A stretch of 39,005 bases of DNA from Polaribacter sp. GTDB lineage: Bacteria; Bacteroidota; Bacteroidia; Flavobacteriales; Flavobacteriaceae. The translations under genes and the position numbers were made by a program. The first letter of the stretch is position 1. Each line of letters opens with the position of its first letter. Positions 1-7,486 of the stretch are shown here, piece by piece. The DNA is taken from contig JALQYN010000032.1 of NCBI GenBank assembly GCA_023254055.1, positions 1-39,005 of the forward strand, written 5' to 3'. The notes beneath the pieces were generated by a model. The model was not told where the DNA came from. It did no database searches and was given only the letters and a program-made list of their open reading frames with translations.

Positions 1-1
1 A

Positions 2-325
2 GTTACACAAGCAATCAATAAAACAAAATCGTATTTGGCAGCAAATAATATTGATATCAAAATTATTGTTGAAGCAAGAACATTAGAAGAAATTCAAGAA
101 ATTTTAGATTGTGGTGGCGTGTATCGGATTTTGATTGATAATTTTAATTACGAAGATACACGTAAGGCTGTTGCACTCATTGGAGACAAGTGTTTAACGG
201 AGTCTTCTGGCGGAATCAATGAAGAAACCATCAGAAAATATGCAGAATGTGGTGTAGATTATATTTCATCTGGAGCTTTAACGCATTCGGTATACAATAT
301 GGATTTGAGTTTAAAGGCTGTTTAA
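2..325 (+). CDS. nadC: Nicotinate-nucleotide pyrophosphorylase (carboxylating), C-terminal part
   Basis: This is the 3' end of a gene cut by the window edge; the reading frame is open from base 2 and ends in TAA. The protein end shows IIVEARTLEEIQEIL, then ILIDNF, then TESSGGINEETIRKYAECGV and YISSGALTHS, which are the late strands and phosphate-binding loops of the quinolinate phosphoribosyltransferase barrel. The enzyme converts quinolinate and PRPP to nicotinate mononucleotide in de novo NAD synthesis in the cytoplasm. The first ~180 residues lie outside the window. A TTG at 35 could be mistaken for a start, but the homologous sequence continues upstream of it. Identity is confident; the start is not visible. 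Confidence 0.9.
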   Translation, partial: VTQAINKTKSYLAANNIDIKIIVEARTLEEIQEILDCGGVYRILIDNFNYEDTRKAVALIGDKCLTESSGGINEETIRKYAECGVDYISSGALTHSVYNMDLSLKAV

Positions 326-329
326 TTGA

Positions 330-343
330 GTTGCAAAGGTTCA
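330..343 (+). repeat. Left copy of inverted 14-bp repeat within a TTTGC-rich intergenic repeat
   Basis: GTTGCAAAGGTTCA at 330-343 is the exact reverse complement of 1559-1572. Both sit in spacers rich in GCAAAG/CTTTGC units (roughly 330-400 and 1520-1572), and they bracket the two genes at 408-1519. Such degenerate CTTTGC repeats are common in flavobacterial spacers (general knowledge). I see no gene in the 326-407 spacer. Confidence 0.6.
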
Positions 344-407
344 TAGGCGCAAAGTTTCAAAACAAATAAATTTAACCCTGTAACTTTGACACTTTCAAAA
401 AAAATAA

Positions 408-980
408 ATGATAGACAATTATTTCGATAGCGAAACCTATTCAAAAATTGATTTCACTAAAACAAAAATCAAAAAAGGGGAATATGATAATTGCACATTT
501 ACAAATTGTAATTTTGAAAATGTGCATGCTTCTAATATTCAGTTTGTAGAATGCGAGTTTGTCGATTGTAATTTTAGCAATACTATTGTAAAAAACACTG
601 CTTTTAAAGATGTTCACTTTCTTAATTGCAAAATGATTGGGATGAAATTTAATGAGTGTGATACTTTTTTATTGCAATTAAATTTTAAAGATTGTCAGTT
701 AAATTTTTCATCTTTTTATCAGTTAAAAATTCCGAAAACACACTTTAAAAGTTGCAATTTAGATGCTGTAGATTTTACAGAAACCGATTTAAGTGCCGCA
801 TTATTTGAAGATTGTGATTTAAAAAATGCAATTTTTACAGAAACCAATTTAGAAAAAACTAACTTTATCACTTCAATAAATTTTGATATCGATCCAGAAA
901 TTAATAAATTAAAAGGCGCAAAGTTTAGTAAAGATAACGTTATTGGTTTGCTACAGAAATATCAAATTATTGTTGAATGA
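408..980 (+). CDS. Pentapeptide-repeat protein
   Basis: A 190-residue protein largely made of five-residue repeats with a central F/L, visible as CTFTNCNFENV, CEFVDCNFSNT, CNLDAVDFTETDLSAALFEDCDLKNAIFTETNLEKTNF. This pattern folds as a right-handed quadrilateral beta-helix. There is no signal peptide or membrane segment, so it is probably cytoplasmic. The size and two-block layout resemble Qnr/MfpA-type proteins, some of which bind DNA gyrase, but nothing here proves that target. ATG at 408 follows an A-rich stretch, and the stop overlaps the next ATG (ATGA at 977-980), so the two genes are probably co-transcribed. Family is confident, role unknown. Confidence 0.85.
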   Translation: MIDNYFDSETYSKIDFTKTKIKKGEYDNCTFTNCNFENVHASNIQFVECEFVDCNFSNTIVKNTAFKDVHFLNCKMIGMKFNECDTFLLQLNFKDCQLNFSSFYQLKIPKTHFKSCNLDAVDFTETDLSAALFEDCDLKNAIFTETNLEKTNFITSINFDIDPEINKLKGAKFSKDNVIGLLQKYQIIVE

Positions 981-1519
981 AATTAAGAAATGTTTTTTTA
1001 ATAGTTTTTTTAATCCATTTTGTTTCTTGTAAAAATGTTGAAAAAGAAAACATTAAATCTTATAAAGTTAAATTAAGTCAAGAAGTTAATGACTTTGTTA
1101 TTGACGATAATAAAGACACTTTGTATGTGGTTAATGTTGTTAAAAGCATCAATTCTTATGATAGATTATCATTAGTCAGAAAAAATAAAGATTCTGTTAT
1201 TGATTATAAATATTCATCAACAAAAGAATATAAAAACTTAAATCTTCGATATCATATAGAAAAAGATGTTTTAGTATCTGATAATACTTTTTTCTATAAA
1301 AATAAAGCATTTCAATTTCAAAACTTAAGCTTTAAATTTTACGGACTTTCGAAAGGTAAAGATTATGTAACTCATCCAAAATTATTATTTTTTAATAAAG
1401 ATTATGGGATATTAGCAAATGTAACACATGGAGCGAATTTTCTCTTTTTAAAAGATTCTATTTCTGATCTAGAAAAAGAAAAACTTTTCAAAAGAATTAT
1501 AAATAAAATAGAAGAATAA
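977..1519 (+). CDS. Putative lipoprotein of unknown function
   Basis: A 180-residue protein starting MKLRNVFLIVFLIHFVSCKN: a short basic start, a hydrophobic stretch and a lipobox-like FVSC, so it is predicted to be a lipoprotein anchored through Cys19. The mature part is lysine- and tyrosine-rich and I recognise no domain in it. It overlaps the pentapeptide-repeat gene by four bases (ATGA), indicating translational coupling. Inverted repeats flank the two genes as a unit. Function is not assignable from sequence. Confidence 0.75.
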   Translation: MKLRNVFLIVFLIHFVSCKNVEKENIKSYKVKLSQEVNDFVIDDNKDTLYVVNVVKSINSYDRLSLVRKNKDSVIDYKYSSTKEYKNLNLRYHIEKDVLVSDNTFFYKNKAFQFQNLSFKFYGLSKGKDYVTHPKLLFFNKDYGILANVTHGANFLFLKDSISDLEKEKLFKRIINKIEE

Positions 1520-1558
1520 AACTTTGCGACTTTGCCGCTTTGTAACTACTTTTAACTT

Positions 1559-1572
1559 TGAACCTTTGCAAC
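1559..1572 (-). repeat. Right copy of inverted 14-bp repeat
   Basis: TGAACCTTTGCAAC is the exact reverse complement of 330-343. It ends a 53-base spacer (1520-1572) built from ACTTTGCGACTTTGC-like units. It lies immediately upstream of the YihY gene start at 1580, so it may form part of that gene's leader. Confidence 0.6.
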
Positions 1573-1579
1573 TAAAAAA

Positions 1580-2524
1580 ATGACAAAAGAAATAGAAGAC
1601 AAACTTGAGAAAATTCCCATTATTAACATTTTGGTGCGTTTTGGAAAAAAGATAAAAATTCCGGGTTTAGAAGGAATGTCTTTATACGATGTGCTAGAAA
1701 TGTATGTAATTGGTATTGTAAAAGGCGCGTTAACAACACGTGCAGGTGGAATTGCGTATAGTTTCTTTATGGCAATTTTTCCGTTTCTATTATTTGTGTT
1801 AACGTTAATTCCGTACATTTCTATTGATGGTTTTCAAGACGGATTACTTTCATTAATTTCTGAAGTATTACCTCCAAAAACCTTCGAAGCAAGTCAGTTG
1901 GTAATTCAAGATATTTTAGTAAATCAACAAGCAGGATTGTTGTCTTTTGGATTTTTAGTTTCCATTTTTTTAATGACAAACGGTGTCAATGCAATCTTTG
2001 GGGGATTCGAGTATTCGTATCATGTAAAAGAAGTGAGAAGTGTTGTAAGAGCTTATGTTATATCACTTGGTGTTTCTTTGGTGATGGCATTTTTCTTAGT
2101 AGTTACAGTAGCGTTAATTATTTTTTACCAAATAGGATTAGACAAATTAAAAGAACGCGGTTGGCTTGATGATGATATTTTTTGGTTACAAATGGGTAAA
2201 GGATTTTTATTTGTAGCCATGGTTTTTACTATTGTTTCTATGTTGTATCATTTCGGAACGAAAACAGGAAAACACACACGGTTTTTCTCACCAGGTGCTA
2301 TTTTTACAACCATCCTATCCATTTTTACATTTTACTTATTTAGTATTTATGTTACCGAATTCTCTAAGTACAACGAGTTGTATGGTTCCATCGGAACCTT
2401 ATTAATATTGATGTTGTTTGTATGGTTAAATGCAATCATCCTCTTGTTAGGTTTTGAACTCAATGCAAGTATTTATAGTTTAAGACGTAGAAATAAAACC
2501 TTTACAACTCCCAAAAAATTATAA
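1580..2524 (+). CDS. YihY/BrkB family inner-membrane protein
   Basis: A 314-residue polytopic membrane protein. GALTTRAGGIAYSFFMAIFPFLLFVL near residues 50-75 is the typical YihY/BrkB signature, followed by further hydrophobic helices near 125-145, 155-185, 210-230, 240-265 and 270-300 with the late GSIGTLLILMLFVWLNAIILLLG block. Members were once misnamed ribonuclease BN; the family's molecular function is unsettled, with transport roles suggested. ATG at 1580 follows an A-rich sequence. It lies between a repeat spacer and hisS, with no clear functional link to either. Confidence 0.88.
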   Translation: MTKEIEDKLEKIPIINILVRFGKKIKIPGLEGMSLYDVLEMYVIGIVKGALTTRAGGIAYSFFMAIFPFLLFVLTLIPYISIDGFQDGLLSLISEVLPPKTFEASQLVIQDILVNQQAGLLSFGFLVSIFLMTNGVNAIFGGFEYSYHVKEVRSVVRAYVISLGVSLVMAFFLVVTVALIIFYQIGLDKLKERGWLDDDIFWLQMGKGFLFVAMVFTIVSMLYHFGTKTGKHTRFFSPGAIFTTILSIFTFYLFSIYVTEFSKYNELYGSIGTLLILMLFVWLNAIILLLGFELNASIYSLRRRNKTFTTPKKL

Positions 2525-2600
2525 CTTTTTCACGATATTTGCATGCGCAATTTCAATTTCGAGTGCTAAATTTTAAGTGATTAGTTTTGAGTGTAGCCAC

Positions 2601-2635
2601 TAAAAACTAAAAACTAAAAACTAACAACTAAAAAC
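2601..2635 (+). repeat. Tandem TAAAAAC heptamer repeat (5 units)
   Basis: Five consecutive 7-base units: TAAAAAC three times, TAACAAC, then TAAAAAC. The run ends six bases before the hisS ATG. The preceding TTAGTTTT (2581-2588) is complementary to the repeat unit, so a weak hairpin is possible. A near-consensus -7 box (GATATTTG, 2534-2541) lies upstream, so the repeat is probably in the hisS 5' leader. Confidence 0.7.
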
Positions 2636-2641
2636 TATTTA

Positions 2642-4009
2642 ATGAAACCAAGCATCCCAAAAGGAACAAGAGATTTTTCACCCACAGAACTAGCCAATCG
2701 TAACTATATTTTTAATACGATTAGAGCTGCTTTTGAAACCTTTGGATTTCAACCTATTGAAACACCAAGTTTTGAAAACTCTACTACCTTGATGGGAAAA
2801 TATGGGGAAGAAGGTGATCGGTTGATTTTTAAGATTCTGAATTCTGGGGATTATTTGAATAAAGTTGATGAGAAACTTTTATCAGAAAAAGATAGTACAA
2901 AGTTAACATCACAAATTTCAGAAAAGGCATTGCGCTACGATTTAACAGTGCCATTCGCAAGATACGTTGTGCAACACCAAAACGATATTACTTTTCCGTT
3001 TAAACGCTATCAAATTCAGCCAGTTTGGAGAGCCGATCGTCCGCAAAAAGGAAGGTTTAGAGAGTTCTATCAATGTGATGCCGATGTTGTTGGAAGCAAA
3101 TCGTTGTGGCAAGAAGTAGAGTTTATTCAGTTGTACGATACCGTTTTTAGCAAGTTAGGTTTAGCCGGAACGACTATCAAAATCAATAATAGAAAAATAT
3201 TATCTGGAATTGCAGAAGTAATTGGTGCAAAAGACAAACTCATCGATTTTACAGTTGCCTTAGATAAGTTAGATAAAATTGGTAAAGACGGTGTTGTAAA
3301 AGAAATGCTATCCAAAGGAATTACAGAAAACGCCATTAAAAAAGTGAGTCCGTTGTTTGATGTTGAAGGTTCAAATACAGCTAAAATAAATTCATTAGAA
3401 GCGATGTTGCAAACATCTGAAGAAGGAATAAAAGGTGTTGAAGAATTGCGTTTTGTATGTAATTCTGTTGAAGAATTAGGTTTGCAATCTGCTACTTTAG
3501 AAGTGGATGTTACGTTAGCAAGAGGGTTGAATTATTATACCGGTGCAATTTTTGAAGTTGCAGCACCAAAAGAAGTCAACATGGGTTCGATTGGCGGGGG
3601 TGGAAGATATGACGATTTAACAGGAATCTTTGGAATGCCGGATGTTTCTGGAGTTGGAATCTCTTTTGGATTGGATAGAATTTATTTGGTCTTGGAAGAA
3701 TTAGGGTTGTTTAAAACGGTAGAACTACCAAAGCCAAAAGTATTATTTGTCAATTTTGGAGAAGCAGAAGCATTATTTTCGATGAAAGCAATTGCTGAAT
3801 TGAGAAAAAACAATATCAAAGCAGAATTGTATCCAGACAATGCAAAAATGAAAAAGCAAATGAATTACGCAAACAAGCGTGAAATTGAGTTTGTTGTTAT
3901 TGTTGGATCACAAGAAATAGAAAAAAATGAATTCACGTTGAAGAACATGATTTCTGGAGAGCAAACAAATTGTTCTTTACAAGAATTAGTAAAAAAATTA
4001 AAAGCATAA
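2642..4009 (+). CDS. hisS: Histidine--tRNA ligase
   Basis: A 455-residue class II aminoacyl-tRNA synthetase that charges tRNA-His. The start [13 protein letters not shown] is typical. Motif 2 is seen in [20 protein letters not shown], the histidine-binding loop in [15 protein letters not shown], the glycine-rich [12 protein letters not shown], and motif 3 in [15 protein letters not shown]. The C-terminal ~90 residues from [14 protein letters not shown] onward form the anticodon-binding domain. The length fits flavobacterial HisRS. It appears monocistronic: a repeat leader precedes it and a REP-like element follows six bases after its stop. Confidence 0.97.
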   Translation: MKPSIPKGTRDFSPTELANRNYIFNTIRAAFETFGFQPIETPSFENSTTLMGKYGEEGDRLIFKILNSGDYLNKVDEKLLSEKDSTKLTSQISEKALRYDLTVPFARYVVQHQNDITFPFKRYQIQPVWRADRPQKGRFREFYQCDADVVGSKSLWQEVEFIQLYDTVFSKLGLAGTTIKINNRKILSGIAEVIGAKDKLIDFTVALDKLDKIGKDGVVKEMLSKGITENAIKKVSPLFDVEGSNTAKINSLEAMLQTSEEGIKGVEELRFVCNSVEELGLQSATLEVDVTLARGLNYYTGAIFEVAAPKEVNMGSIGGGGRYDDLTGIFGMPDVSGVGISFGLDRIYLVLEELGLFKTVELPKPKVLFVNFGEAEALFSMKAIAELRKNNIKAELYPDNAKMKKQMNYANKREIEFVVIVGSQEIEKNEFTLKNMISGEQTNCSLQELVKKLKA

Positions 4010-4015
4010 ATGTTT

Positions 4016-4119
4016 GTCATTACGAGCCTGCCTGTCGGCAGACAGGGAAGTATGACGAAGTAATCTCTTTTAAACATGAGATTGCCACAGTTTACAAAAA
4101 AGTAAACTTCGCAAAGACG
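4016..4119. repeat. REP-like intergenic palindromic element
   Basis: The outer arms GTCATTACGAG...GTAATCTC (4016-4067) and GAGATTGCC...TTCGCAAAGACG (4078-4119) form an imperfect inverted repeat with a short loop. Two smaller hairpins are nested in it: CCTGTC-GGCA-GACAGG at 4031-4046 (with the alternative CTGCC-TGTC-GGCAG) and GTTTAC-A6-GTAAAC at 4090-4107. Related 'GTCATTGCGAG...GAGATTGCC' palindromes are frequent between genes in Bacteroidetes (general knowledge). Part could serve as a hisS terminator. The rest of the spacer, 4120-4248, holds no gene I can support. Confidence 0.7.
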
Positions 4120-4248
4120 TTAAAAAAAAGATACAACAGAAAGCTAGCCCGAACGCCCAAATTTATAAGGTGAACGTGAATTAAATAAATAATTATAGAT
4201 CTATAGTTTTAATTTATAGAGAAACTAAAATAATACGTTGCAAACACG

Positions 4249-4256
4249 TAAATTTG
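4249..4256 (+). promoter_or_regulatory. Putative -7 box (TAaaTTTG) for folE
   Basis: TAAATTTG matches the Bacteroidetes TAnnTTTG element and lies 19 bases before the folE ATG. No TTG is found at the usual 17-23 base spacing upstream. The box is also one arm of GCAAA...TTTGC (4240-4257). Confidence 0.45.
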
Positions 4257-4275
4257 CATCCTAATTAAGAAAGAA

Positions 4276-4971
4276 ATGTTTGAAGTGAACAGCAAAATGA
4301 ATGACGAAAGAGTTGAAGAAATAGGAGAGAACCACGTTGGTACATCGGCAAAAACGCCTTTACGAGACGATGCGTTTGCTATTTCTAACGAAGAAAAAAT
4401 CAATAAAATCCAGGAAAGTGTCAAAGATATTTTAGAGACCTTAGGAATGGATTTAACAGACGATAGTTTACAAGGAACCCCTAAAAGAGTTGCGAAAGCT
4501 TTTGTAAATGAGTTGTTTATGGGGTTAGACCCTGCAAATAAACCAGCGGCGTCTACTTTCGAAAACAATTACAATTACGGTGAAATGTTGGTGGAAAAGA
4601 ATATTGTTGTGTATTCTACCTGCGAGCATCATCTATTGCCAATTATTGGTAGAGCACATGTGGCTTATATTTCTGATGGAAAAGTAATTGGTTTGTCTAA
4701 AATGAATCGAATAGTAGAATATTATGCAAAACGTCCTCAAGTGCAAGAGCGTTTAACCATGCAAGTTGTCCAAGCTATGCAAGAAGCTTTAGGAACTGAA
4801 GATGTTGCTTGTGTTATTGATGCAAAACATTTATGTGTAAATTCACGCGGAATTAAGGATATAGAAAGTAGTACTGTGACAGCAGAATTTGGCGGAAAAT
4901 TTAAAAACAAAGAAACCAAAGAAGAGTTTTTAGGGTATCTAACAATGAATACAGATTTTAAGAATATTTAA
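4276..4971 (+). CDS. folE: GTP cyclohydrolase I
   Basis: A 231-residue enzyme that converts GTP to 7,8-dihydroneopterin triphosphate, the first step of folate/pterin synthesis. The zinc and active-site residues are visible: C116-E-H-H in YSTCEHHLLPIIGRAH, and a later Cys/His pair in VACVIDAKHLCVNSRGIKD. The substrate/fold signature GLSKMNRIVEYYAKRPQVQE is intact. The first ~50 residues are a variable acidic extension, so an ATG at 4297 (MNDERVEE) is an alternative start; I keep 4276 because it is closer to the -7 box. A strong terminator follows. Confidence 0.97.
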   Translation: MFEVNSKMNDERVEEIGENHVGTSAKTPLRDDAFAISNEEKINKIQESVKDILETLGMDLTDDSLQGTPKRVAKAFVNELFMGLDPANKPAASTFENNYNYGEMLVEKNIVVYSTCEHHLLPIIGRAHVAYISDGKVIGLSKMNRIVEYYAKRPQVQERLTMQVVQAMQEALGTEDVACVIDAKHLCVNSRGIKDIESSTVTAEFGGKFKNKETKEEFLGYLTMNTDFKNI

Positions 4972-4993
4972 GTTTTTCTTTTAAAAATAATAG

Positions 4994-5024
4994 AACGCCA
5001 TTACGAAAGTAATGGCGTTTTTGT
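4994..5024 (+). terminator. Rho-independent terminator after folE
   Basis: A perfect 11-bp stem AACGCCATTAC/GTAATGGCGTT with a GAAA tetraloop, followed by a T-run. Confidence 0.92.
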
Positions 5025-5111
5025 TTTGTATAAAAATATTTTCTTATTTTTTGAGACACAAATCCTTTTCTAACGTTATATGGATGTAAGGTTAACCAAA
5101 CAGTATTTTTT

Positions 5112-5675
5112 TTGAATCAAAAAGACATCATACAACAATGTAAACAAAATAAATATACCGCTCAAATAGAGGTATACAAATTGTATAAGAATTTGCTTTA
5201 CAATAGTTGTTATAGAATCTTAAAAAATAGGGAAGACGCTGAAGATCTTGTACAAGATGCATTTATAAAAGGATTTCAAAAAATTCATCAAGTAAATGAA
5301 GAAATGAATTTAGGAGGTTGGCTTAGGCGAATTGCGATTAATTTATGTTTTGATAAAATTAGAAAAGAAAAACACGTGTTTTCTATAGAAAATGTTCAAG
5401 AAATTGAAGCAGAAACAGTAGAGTTGGAGTTTGACAATGCAGAAGAACTTTCGATAGATTTCATCAAAGAATGTATTGATAAATTAAAAGAAAAACATAG
5501 AGTAATCGTAGTGCTGTACTTGATTGAAGAGTACAATCATAGAGAAATTTCAGAAATTTTACAATTAAACGAAAGTACCGTTAGAAATCAGTATGCTAGA
5601 GGTAAAAATCAATTGATAACAATGTTACAGAAACATCAAAAAAATGAATTTAAAAGAACACATACAACAGCATAA
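5112..5675 (+). CDS. ECF-type RNA polymerase sigma factor
   Basis: A 187-residue sigma-70 family protein of the extracytoplasmic-function class. Region 2 is seen in RILKNREDAEDLVQDAFIKGFQKI and GGWLRRIAINLCFDKIRK (about residues 36-90). Region 4 is in CIDKLKEKHRVIVVLYLIEEYNHREISEILQLNESTVRNQYARGKNQL (about 128-176). The only start upstream of region 2 in this frame is TTG at 5112; no in-frame ATG lies upstream, so a weak non-ATG start is inferred. Its 3' end overlaps the next gene by 32 bases, typical of a sigma/anti-sigma pair. Family is certain; the signal it responds to is not visible. Confidence 0.93.
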   Translation: MNQKDIIQQCKQNKYTAQIEVYKLYKNLLYNSCYRILKNREDAEDLVQDAFIKGFQKIHQVNEEMNLGGWLRRIAINLCFDKIRKEKHVFSIENVQEIEAETVELEFDNAEELSIDFIKECIDKLKEKHRVIVVLYLIEEYNHREISEILQLNESTVRNQYARGKNQLITMLQKHQKNEFKRTHTTA

Positions 5676-6252
5676 AAAAGAATTTGATTCGGAAAAAATG
5701 TCGGCATCATCAGAAATTCTTTTTAAGAAGGAACTTCAAAAAGAGTTGCATCCAACAAAAAAAACAAAAGTAGTGTATCTACGATTTGTATCAGTAGCAG
5801 CAAGTATCGTTTTAGTTTTTTCTATTTTCTTTTTTAATAAAAACTCAAATAAAGTATCAAAAACTTCAGAAGTATTAAGTTATTTATCTGATGAATCTGC
5901 CGGCAAACGCTTAGAAGGAGTTTATAAATTTGATGACGAGTTTAAGAATGAAGATTCTAAAATTATAGACGCTCTGTTAAAAATATTGCATGACGATGCG
6001 AATGCAAATGTGAAAATTGCAACAATAGATGCGTTGTTAAAATTCCCAACAAATGATAAAGTAAGAACTCATTTAATTACTGCTTTAGAAAAAGAAAATA
6101 AACCATTAGTACAAATAAAAATTATAAAATCATTGAGCTTTTTAAGAGAACATCGTGCACAAAAAACTCTTAAAGAAATCATAAATAACAATGAAACTTT
6201 TCCAATAGTTAAGAGTAACGCAACCTTGGCTATGAACCAATTAAAACAATAA
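5644..6252 (+). CDS. Membrane-anchored HEAT-like repeat protein, candidate anti-sigma factor
   Basis: A 202-residue protein with a ~40-residue charged cytoplasmic start, one transmembrane segment (YLRFVSVAASIVLVFSIFFF, about residues 41-60) and an extracytoplasmic part with helical repeats of HEAT type (DALLKILHDDANANVKIATIDALL; LVQIKIIKSLSFLREHRAQ). The 32-base overlap with the sigma gene implies coupled translation. Position and topology suggest it holds the sigma factor at the membrane, but I see no zinc-finger (HxxxCxxC) anti-sigma motif. The anti-sigma role is therefore inference from context. Confidence 0.75.
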   Translation: MNLKEHIQQHKKEFDSEKMSASSEILFKKELQKELHPTKKTKVVYLRFVSVAASIVLVFSIFFFNKNSNKVSKTSEVLSYLSDESAGKRLEGVYKFDDEFKNEDSKIIDALLKILHDDANANVKIATIDALLKFPTNDKVRTHLITALEKENKPLVQIKIIKSLSFLREHRAQKTLKEIINNNETFPIVKSNATLAMNQLKQ

Positions 6253-6254
6253 TC

Positions 6255-7214
6255 ATGAAAAAAATATGTATAGTAATTGTAGCAGTTTTAACTGTTATAA
6301 CAGTAAATGCACAAGAAAAGAAAATTAAATTTAATAAAGGAACCTTAAAAATTTGTTCTACTAAGAATTTTAAAATAGAAGGTTATAATGGATCGGAAGT
6401 TATTGTTAAAAGTTTGCATGACAACAAAAGTAGTTTTCCGCTTGTTAGAGATGCAAATAGAGTAGCGTATAAAACAGGTGGAGTAATTGTAAGCGGAAAA
6501 AATACATCGTCTAGCAGAAAAAATATTTCAGTTGCAAGAGCAAAGAATATTAGTTCAACATCAGGTAATTATGTTTTTTTTTCAAACCGTGATGAAGACA
6601 AAAAAAAGGGTTTGAAAAGGCTCGGTAAAAAACAAGAAAATAAAGAATTAGGAATCTATTTTACTATCGAAGAAAAAGAGGGAGAATTGATTTTTAAAGA
6701 TGCTTCAGATGGCCAGTTTGTAATGTTAAGTAATGAAAGCTATTTGATTAAAATTCCAAATTCGATTAAGTTAAATTGGGATACAAGTAATTGCAAAAAA
6801 TCAAATAGAAACCAAGCTATATTTTATTCTAATAAAACATCATCCTTGTCTAATTTTAATGGAGAAGTTGAGTTAACTACCTCGTTAAGTAATTTTAAAT
6901 TAACGGATGTAACTGGCCCTGTTTCAATAAACTCCATTGGAGGGAATGTTTCAGTTGAGTTTGATAAAAAATTACCTTTACAGCTATATTCAGTATATAC
7001 AAACAACGGTTTTATAGATATTACAATCCCTTCAAACTCTGATGTGAATGTAGAAGCAAATGGTGCTGCGATTTATAGCGATTTAGCTTTTAATGTGTTG
7101 TCTGATCTTGAATTTGACGGACAACAACACATGAAGTTAAAATTAAAACGCGGAAAAGTAAAAATGAAATTGGAAGCAGGTTTTGGAACGATATATTTAA
7201 GAAAGAAAAAATAA
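6255..7214 (+). CDS. Secreted DUF4097-like beta-repeat protein
   Basis: A 319-residue protein with a clear signal peptide (MKKICIVIVAVLTVITVNAQ). The mature part has repeated short strands ending in the pattern G.V.I.S..G.V.V (residues ~195-300: LSNFNGEVELTTSLSNFKLT, GPVSINSIGGNVSVEF), as in DUF4097/'putative adhesin' beta-helices. It starts two bases after the HEAT-like protein, so the sigma factor, its partner and this exported protein form a three-gene operon. The protein may be a target or a sensor component of the sigma system (inference). A strong terminator follows at once. Confidence 0.75.
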   Translation: MKKICIVIVAVLTVITVNAQEKKIKFNKGTLKICSTKNFKIEGYNGSEVIVKSLHDNKSSFPLVRDANRVAYKTGGVIVSGKNTSSSRKNISVARAKNISSTSGNYVFFSNRDEDKKKGLKRLGKKQENKELGIYFTIEEKEGELIFKDASDGQFVMLSNESYLIKIPNSIKLNWDTSNCKKSNRNQAIFYSNKTSSLSNFNGEVELTTSLSNFKLTDVTGPVSINSIGGNVSVEFDKKLPLQLYSVYTNNGFIDITIPSNSDVNVEANGAAIYSDLAFNVLSDLEFDGQQHMKLKLKRGKVKMKLEAGFGTIYLRKKK

Positions 7215-7249
7215 AAAAAGCCGATGTAAGCATTTACATCGGCTTTTTT
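7214..7249 (+). terminator. Terminator after the ECF sigma operon
   Basis: The stem GCCGATGTAA/TTACATCGGC (7220-7229, 7234-7243) has a GCAT loop, A-run before and T-run after. It lies between convergent genes and could work in both directions. Confidence 0.92.
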
Positions 7250-7268
7250 ATTGTTTTATTTAGAAACA

Positions 7269-7478
7269 CTATTTTTTGAAGCTTTTCAATCTTCCAATTC
7301 CGCTATACAATATCAATCCCCCAAAAAACAAGTTAAATAAAATGTAAATAGATTTACTTTCTGTCTTTAGTGAGAAAATCAAGTAATAAATTTCATGTTC
7401 ATTAAAGAATGCATAAAATCCTTTTGCAACAAAACTGAAACCAACGATAATATAGATAAATGGAATTATTTTCTTCAT
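7269..7478 (-). CDS. Small two-helix membrane protein
   Basis: A 69-residue protein with two hydrophobic segments (IIPFIYIIVGFSFVAKGFYAFF and IYILFNLFFGGLILYSGIG) and a basic C-terminus. ATG at 7478 lies eight bases after the secA stop on the same strand, so it is probably the last gene of the secA transcript. I recognise no family. The convergent terminator at 7214-7249 would end this transcript too. It is supported by position, start context and hydrophobic pattern rather than by homology. Confidence 0.6.
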   Translation of the reverse strand: MKKIIPFIYIIVGFSFVAKGFYAFFNEHEIYYLIFSLKTESKSIYILFNLFFGGLILYSGIGRLKSFKK

Positions 7479-7486
7479 AAATAAAA

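Noticed and set aside
3970..4173. Small plus-strand frame across the hisS end and the repeat
   Set aside because: It consists of the hisS 3' end in another frame plus the REP-like palindrome; no protein features.
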